Of a stretch of DNA of 56,988 nucleotides, positions 52,639 through 56,988 are shown one piece after another. This stretch comes from Rhizophagus prolifer. Its lineage: Eukaryota > Glomeromycota > Glomeromycetes > Glomerales > Glomeraceae. Position numbers and translations under genes: made by a program. The stretch lies in the NCBI GenBank assembly GCA_019425655.1, contig NQWY01000198.1, forward strand, positions 1 through 56,988, in the 5' to 3' direction. Position 1 is the stretch's first letter. Every line of letters starts with the position of its first letter. The notes beneath the pieces were generated by a model. The model was not told where the DNA came from. It searched no databases and saw nothing but the letters and a program-made list of their open reading frames with translations.

Positions 52639-53261
52639 TGTTTAAGAAGGTTGCTGATTTTCTGAAGATTATTTTAAGGCTTGCAGAGCTGGGAATTTTG
52701 CTATTGATTTTAGCGAATTTCTGGGTCGTGGCCTTAACCAGCGGAAGAACTTATACGAAAATCAGCAAAGTTCCACCAAGAGATTGCGCTCTGGTTTTAG
52801 GAACTTCTCCCAAAATGCGTTCCGGAGTTGCCAATCCTTATTTCACAGCAAGAATGGATGCCGTCGGAACATTATATCATCACGGGAAAATCAAAAAAAT
52901 CATTGTCAGCGGTGAGAAAAGTGAAAACTATGACGAACCTGCCGCCATGAAACGTTTTCTTGTTTACACAGAAGGCGTTCCCGAAAATATCATTATTGAA
53001 GATCCGAAAGGCTTCAATACGCATAAAAGTATTCTTCGCTGCAAAAATGTTTACGGTCAAAAAAATGTAATTATCGTTTCACAGGGCTTTCATAATCTAA
53101 GAGCATTGTTTTTTGCCAGAAATAATGGAATGAATGCACTTGGTTATGATGCTCAAGATGTTAGCAGAAACGAAAGCTTCTACAGAAATCACACCCGGGA
53201 ATTTTTTGCCAGAGTTTTGGCTGTTTTCTATTATGTTTTGGGAATTTCTCCTGAAGAATAA
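52638..53261 (+). CDS. SanA/YdcF-family membrane-anchored protein
   Basis: 207 residues. One N-terminal membrane helix (about 9-33) is followed by a DUF218/SanA-like domain: CALVLGTSPKMRSG near 49-62, YFTARMDAVGTLYHHGKIKKI near 67-87, ESFYRNHTREFFARVLAVF near 178-196. Relatives influence vancomycin sensitivity and envelope barrier function, but the chemistry is not established. The ATG overlaps the last base of the upstream stop (TAATG), so the two genes are coupled. Confidence 0.85.
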   Translation: MFKKVADFLKIILRLAELGILLLILANFWVVALTSGRTYTKISKVPPRDCALVLGTSPKMRSGVANPYFTARMDAVGTLYHHGKIKKIIVSGEKSENYDEPAAMKRFLVYTEGVPENIIIEDPKGFNTHKSILRCKNVYGQKNVIIVSQGFHNLRALFFARNNGMNALGYDAQDVSRNESFYRNHTREFFARVLAVFYYVLGISPEE

Positions 53262-53373
53262 TACTCAATTTTGTTATAATTATCAGAGTAGGTGTTTTTT
53301 GATTTCTATCTTGGCAGATTCTTTGTAATTTATCTGTTATACTGAAAATGTATAATTTATAAAATCGAAGAAA

Positions 53374-53868
53374 ATGAAAAATTCAATCAAAATGATATTA
53401 GCTGCTTTTGCAATGAGTTTAATTTCTTGTGTAGCGGCGCCGGATTCATACAGTTACAATGACCCATATTCTCAAGGATATTCGGACGGTTATATCGATG
53501 GCTATTACAGGTCTCCTGACGGTTATTGGTATGCCCCAAATGTTATTTATCTGGATAATAATAACAATTATTACAGAAACGGAGCGATATATAATTCCAA
53601 TAGCAGAGTGAGAAATAATATTGTTATCTCGCCTAGACGAAACTCGATGCATAATGAGAATATCAGAATTCAACCTGCAAGAAGCCAGAGAAATACTGGA
53701 ATGATTAATCAAAATAATGTGAGATCTCAACCTGCCATCGGAAACCGAAATAATACTCGTGTTGAACCAACAAGAAGGAATCAGAATAATATAAGAACAT
53801 CTCCACAAAAACAGGTTCAACCTCAAATTGAAAATCGTTCCACCGAAAATAGCGGAAGACGAAAATAG
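53374..53868 (+). CDS. Hypothetical Asn/Arg-rich lipoprotein
   Basis: 164 residues; no family recognised. The signal ends SLISC (Cys19). The mature N-terminus is Tyr/Gly/Asp-rich (NDPYSQGYSDGYIDGYYRSP). The rest is low-complexity, with repeats of the type RNQNNxR and Q(S/T)P. It is strongly basic and probably disordered. The codon pattern looks genuine, with a terminator 5 bp past the stop. The role is unknown. Confidence 0.65.
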   Translation: MKNSIKMILAAFAMSLISCVAAPDSYSYNDPYSQGYSDGYIDGYYRSPDGYWYAPNVIYLDNNNNYYRNGAIYNSNSRVRNNIVISPRRNSMHNENIRIQPARSQRNTGMINQNNVRSQPAIGNRNNTRVEPTRRNQNNIRTSPQKQVQPQIENRSTENSGRRK

Positions 53869-53872
53869 AAAG

Positions 53873-53895
53873 AGCTGCAGATTGCAGCTTTTTTT
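53873..53895 (+). terminator. Terminator after the Asn/Arg-rich lipoprotein
   Basis: Stem AGCTGCA (53873-53879) / TGCAGCT (53883-53889), then TTTTTTT. Confidence 0.85.
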
Positions 53896-53941
53896 GTGCA
53901 ATTAATTCGGATTTATTTTTATTCTGAAAAAAAAATTATAG

Positions 53942-53949
53942 TATTTTTG
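53942..53949 (+). promoter_or_regulatory. -7 promoter motif TATTTTTG before udk
   Basis: Matches TAnnTTTG, 14 bp before the udk ATG at 53964. Confidence 0.5.
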
Positions 53950-53963
53950 TAAAAAATGTAGAG

Positions 53964-54581
53964 ATGCTCGTGATTGGTATAGCCGGAGGAACAGGCTCCG
54001 GGAAGACAACAGTTGTTAATAAGATTCTTCAACAGCTTAATTTAGAAGGTGTTAATGTGCTTTCTCAAGATAATTATTACCACGATAATCCTAATTTGAC
54101 CTTATCAGAAAGAGAAGTTCTCAATTATGACCACCCAAAATCAATTGATTTTGAACTCTTGCTGGAACATGTCAAGGCACTTAAAAATCATCAGAACATA
54201 GAACAGCCGATTTATTCTTTCGTAACACACTCCAGAACCGGCGACTACGTTACAGTAGAGCCAAGAAGTGTTTTGATAGTGGAGGGAATTTTGGTTTTAA
54301 CCAACAAAGAATTGTTGAAAGAGTTTGACCTGAAAGTATTTGTTCATGCAGATTCTGACGAGAGATTAATCAGGAGAATCCGCAGAGATACTCAGGAAAG
54401 GGGAAGAGATCTGCAAGAAGTTCTTCACCGTTACCAGACGACATTGAAACCGATGCATCAGGAATTTATTGAGCCTTCCAAAAACGAAGCCGATTTGATT
54501 GTTCCGAATATGAAACAGAATTCTGTAGCCATTGATTTCTTAACAACAGTGATAAACAATTCTCTAAAAAAAGTTCATTAA
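53964..54581 (+). CDS. udk: Uridine kinase
   Basis: 205 residues. P-loop GIAGGTGSGKTTV near 5-17, SQDNYYHD with the catalytic-type Asp, YDHPKSIDF near 52-60, and RRIRRDTQERGRD near 136-148. It phosphorylates uridine and cytidine in pyrimidine salvage. It heads a cluster with the divIC-like and mutA-like genes. Confidence 0.95.
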   Translation: MLVIGIAGGTGSGKTTVVNKILQQLNLEGVNVLSQDNYYHDNPNLTLSEREVLNYDHPKSIDFELLLEHVKALKNHQNIEQPIYSFVTHSRTGDYVTVEPRSVLIVEGILVLTNKELLKEFDLKVFVHADSDERLIRRIRRDTQERGRDLQEVLHRYQTTLKPMHQEFIEPSKNEADLIVPNMKQNSVAIDFLTTVINNSLKKVH

Positions 54582-54594
54582 TAAAATATTTATT

Positions 54595-54945
54595 ATGAAA
54601 GAATTAATCAAAGATATCAAGAAAAAATCGCCGACACTTAAGTTTTTCCAGACTTATGTGTTCAACAAGTATATGTTGACATTGGTTGGATTTTTGGTTT
54701 GGATGATATTTTTTGACAGTACTTCTTTTCTGGTTATCAATGAACTGAATGGTGAAATCAGCCGTTACGAAAACCAACGCGAATTCTACAAAACAGAATA
54801 TGAAAAGAATGACAAATTCTACCGTAAGCTGATGAACAACAAGCAGGAAAAGGAAAAATACGCCCGTGAAAATTATTTTATGAAAAAGCCGAATGAGGAG
54901 ATTTTCATATTAGTAGTAGATAGTTCTAAAATTGCAAAAAAATAA
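54595..54945 (+). CDS. Septum formation initiator (DivIC/FtsB-like)
   Basis: 116 residues. A membrane helix (about 28-47) follows a basic cytoplasmic N-terminus, then a periplasmic coiled coil (about 50-95) ends in the family's YARENYFMKKPNEEIFIL segment. FtsB/DivIC proteins bridge division proteins at the septum. It starts 13 bp after udk. Confidence 0.88.
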   Translation: MKELIKDIKKKSPTLKFFQTYVFNKYMLTLVGFLVWMIFFDSTSFLVINELNGEISRYENQREFYKTEYEKNDKFYRKLMNNKQEKEKYARENYFMKKPNEEIFILVVDSSKIAKK

Positions 54946-54952
54946 TATAAAA

Positions 54953-56119
54953 ATGAGTTTCATAGAAAGTACATTGGAAGATTGGGAAAAGCTTGTAAAG
55001 AAGCAACTCAAGACAGAAAATATTTATGAAATTCTTTCTAAAGATAATCTGGAAAATATTGAGGTAAAACCTTATTATCAAAACAATTCCGAAACCAAAA
55101 TTCTTCCAAAAGTAGAAGAAAGTACACATCTTGTGGCAGAATATCAAGATGGTTTGGAACAACAGGCTTTCGCTTTTCTATTGAATGAAAATAATGAAGG
55201 TTTGCAGGAAAAGGCGATTTTCATCAACAATCCGGATTTGGCAGAACATATTTTGACCGAAGAAACCAATCGTTATTTTTCTTTACTTGATGTTTTTTCT
55301 GATGATAAAAATGCAGAAATCAATGAACACATGGCAGGCGAATTATTATCGAAAGCCTTTGAAAGACAAATTGGAATTGACGTAAGTCTGCATCAAAATG
55401 CCGGTGCATCCATTATTCAGCAATTGGCTTTTGCTTTGGCGAAATCTAAAGAATTAGTAGAAAAATTCGGTCCGGAGATTCTTGAAAAGCTCGTTTTCCG
55501 ATTGGCTATTGGTTCCAATTATTTTTTCGAAATGGCGAAAATCCGGGCTTTTAAATACCTGTTTAATCAGCTTTCCAAAGAATTTGATAAAGATTTGATT
55601 CCTTACATTTTTGCGGAAACGTCGCTCAGAAATAAAGCTAAAAACGATGAAGAAAATAATCTGATTCGGTCCACTTTGGAATTGGCTTCAGCGATGATTG
55701 GCGGTGCGGATGCGGTTTTTTCCAATGATTATAAAATCGAGAATCAAACAGAACTTTCCAAAGAAATATCTTTTAAACAACAGATAGTTTTAGCTTATGA
55801 AAGTATCATTAACGTTTTCGAAGACGCGTCTTCCGGAAGTTATTTCGTAGAAAATATCACGCAGCAATTCGCTGAAAAGTCCTGGAGATTATTCCTTGAA
55901 ATTGAAGAAAAAGGCGGTTATCTGGCATTGTTGAAATCCGGGGAGATCCAGAAAATGATTTTTGAGCACGCAACAAAAGAACAAAGCTGGGTTGAAGAAG
56001 GCAAAATCAAATTGATTGGTGTCAACCTTTACCCCAAATTAGAAGTTAAGAAAACAGTTGATGAACTTTATAATGCTGATGAAATTAAGAAAGTTCGTTT
56101 GGCAGAAATGTTTGAGTAA
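54953..56119 (+). CDS. mutA: Methylmalonyl-CoA mutase small-subunit-like protein
   Basis: 388 residues from the ATG at 54953; a TTG at 54932 overlaps the previous gene. It resembles the methylmalonyl-CoA mutase barrel, lacking a B12-binding domain: EDWEKLVKKQLKTENIYE near 9-26, EINEHMAGELLSKAFERQIGID near 122-143, and HQNAGASIIQQLAFALAK near 147-164. The small subunit is a structural partner of the catalytic large subunit, which interconverts methylmalonyl- and succinyl-CoA. The large subunit gene is not in the window; a DinB gene follows with stop/start overlap. Confidence 0.8.
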   Translation: MSFIESTLEDWEKLVKKQLKTENIYEILSKDNLENIEVKPYYQNNSETKILPKVEESTHLVAEYQDGLEQQAFAFLLNENNEGLQEKAIFINNPDLAEHILTEETNRYFSLLDVFSDDKNAEINEHMAGELLSKAFERQIGIDVSLHQNAGASIIQQLAFALAKSKELVEKFGPEILEKLVFRLAIGSNYFFEMAKIRAFKYLFNQLSKEFDKDLIPYIFAETSLRNKAKNDEENNLIRSTLELASAMIGGADAVFSNDYKIENQTELSKEISFKQQIVLAYESIINVFEDASSGSYFVENITQQFAEKSWRLFLEIEEKGGYLALLKSGEIQKMIFEHATKEQSWVEEGKIKLIGVNLYPKLEVKKTVDELYNADEIKKVRLAEMFE

Positions 56120-56565
56120 TGAAAGAACATTTCCAAGATCTTTTAGAATATAACCTGCATTTTAATCAATTACTGATTCAGGATTTTTTGGAGAATAATT
56201 CTGTGTGGCCGGAAAAAGGCAAAAATCTCCTCAATCATATTCTGAATGCGCATCAGATTTGGAATGCAAGAATCATTAATCAAATTACATTCGGAGTTTG
56301 GCAGATTAATGCTGATAATTCATTATTGAATATTAATTCAGATAATTACAATCATAGCTGTAAAATTCTTAATGAACGAAACCTTGATGAAATCATTACT
56401 TATAAAACATCTAAGGGACAGGAATTCAGCAATTCGATTCAGGGGATTTTATTTCATTTTATCAATCATTCCACTTATCATCGTGGTCAGATTGCAATGC
56501 TGATGAAGGAAGCAGGTTTGGAACCTATTGCTACTGATTATATATTTTTTAAAAGAAATAATTAA
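56119..56565 (+). CDS. DinB-family protein
   Basis: 148 residues of the DinB/YfiT four-helix metal-binding family. The expected histidines are HILNAHQIWNARI near 45-57 and HFINHSTYHRGQI near 112-124. Members act as thiol-dependent transferases or are of unknown function. The ATG overlaps the previous stop (TAATG). Confidence 0.82.
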   Translation: MKEHFQDLLEYNLHFNQLLIQDFLENNSVWPEKGKNLLNHILNAHQIWNARIINQITFGVWQINADNSLLNINSDNYNHSCKILNERNLDEIITYKTSKGQEFSNSIQGILFHFINHSTYHRGQIAMLMKEAGLEPIATDYIFFKRNN

Positions 56566-56714
56566 GATTACATTATTTTCAATTTTCGTTAAAATCAATC
56601 CATAATTCGGAATTCATATGTAGATATTTATTGTTTTTTATTTCTCATATGCAATCGCTATATCTTCATTGACGTTTGCATTTCCAAATAATGGCGATTT
56701 CTTAACTAATTCAC

Positions 56715-56722
56715 TATCTTTG
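56715..56722 (+). promoter_or_regulatory. -7 promoter motif TATCTTTG
   Basis: Matches TAnnTTTG, 15 bp before the ATG at 56738. Confidence 0.55.
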
Positions 56723-56737
56723 CAAAAATTTTAGAAA

Positions 56738-56988
56738 ATGAGCGGAGACGGAAATCAATCAGGTAGAAACAGAAAACCAAGACCATCTGGAGGCAGCAGA
56801 CCTTCCGGAAACTCCCGTAGCTCCAGTGATAGCAGAGGAAATTCTGGAAGTGGAAAATCTTTCGGAAATTCAAAAGGTCCAAAAACTACAAGAGGTGGAA
56901 ACCGTTTTGACAGCCGAGACAAATATGAAAACGGCGATAGAAAATTTGGTCCGAAAAAACCTTTTAGCAGAACTGAAAAAGACGAAGA
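56738..56988 (+). CDS. N-terminus of probable pseudouridine synthase (partial)
   Basis: An open frame from the ATG at 56738 to the window end. The visible 83 residues are Ser/Gly/Arg/Lys-rich and disordered (SGDGNQSGRNRKPRPSGGSR, then KYENGDRKFGPKKP). Flavobacterial RluB-type pseudouridine synthases often carry such basic tails before the S4 domain, which would lie beyond this window. An RNA-binding helicase tail is the main alternative. Confidence 0.5.
   Translation, partial: MSGDGNQSGRNRKPRPSGGSRPSGNSRSSSDSRGNSGSGKSFGNSKGPKTTRGGNRFDSRDKYENGDRKFGPKKPFSRTEKDE

Overview
The window looks like chromosomal DNA of a Flavobacteriia bacterium, most likely Chryseobacterium or a close Weeksellaceae relative. 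This rests on AT-rich DNA, two proteins with type IX secretion (T9SS) C-terminal sorting domains, many genes preceded by the Bacteroidetes -7 promoter motif TAnnTTTG, lipoproteins with Bacteroidetes-style signals, and gene families typical of that group. I see no rRNA, tRNA, CRISPR array or prophage. The species call is inference.

Layout. 0-4.4 kb: potassium homeostasis (KdpE-type regulator, Kup transporter, beta-barrel porin). 4.4-9.1 kb: housekeeping genes (DUF2461 protein, a T9SS cargo protein, an Nei/Fpg-like DNA glycosylase, a frame-disrupted dGTPase, lipB). 9.1-17.7 kb: a full heme-uptake locus. A T9SS-sorted HmuY-like protein faces a TonB receptor, HmuY lipoprotein, HmuTUV ABC transporter and HmuS, across a shared promoter region holding a 17-bp inverted repeat. 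17.8-25.9 kb: a two-component system followed by a CzcCBA/CusCBA-type metal efflux operon; four TTAA(G/T) repeats at an exact 11-bp period precede the efflux genes. 26.3-27.3 kb: an exported peptide-deformylase-like protein with an altered metal-binding motif, and a small membrane protein. 27.4-35.3 kb (minus strand): a tryptophan operon trpL-E-G-D-C-F-(osmC)-(GNAT)-B-A, with an attenuator whose 25-residue leader peptide has three consecutive Trp codons; trpB is frame-disrupted in this sequence. 35.3-39.2 kb: thioesterase, ArsC-like protein, DUF763 protein and two tandem PAS-LuxR regulators. 39.2-41.4 kb: a lower-GC patch of hypothetical secreted proteins and odd repeats. 41.4-48.3 kb (minus): a MarR-controlled fatty-acid beta-oxidation operon (marR, fadB-like, thiolase, acyl-CoA dehydrogenase). 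It carries two 'four helix bundle' (23S rRNA intervening-sequence-protein family) reading frames, one fused in frame to the C-terminus of the FadB-like enzyme. 48.4-51.4 kb (minus): a FecCD-type ABC transporter whose ATPase and deletion-bearing permease are separated by a GxxExxY gene inside nested inverted repeats, then a TlpA-like lipoprotein. 51.5-57 kb: ferredoxin-type reductase, SanA-like protein, a small lipoprotein, uridine kinase, DivIC/FtsB-like protein, methylmalonyl-CoA mutase small subunit, DinB protein, and the start of a probable pseudouridine synthase.

The most interesting points are the trp attenuator, the small intervening-type genes (four helix bundle and GxxExxY) lodged inside operons, the regulatory repeats upstream of the heme and metal operons, and three disrupted genes (dGTPase, trpB, FecCD permease) that are either real lesions or sequence errors. 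Several families of imperfect palindromic intergenic repeats are scattered through the window.
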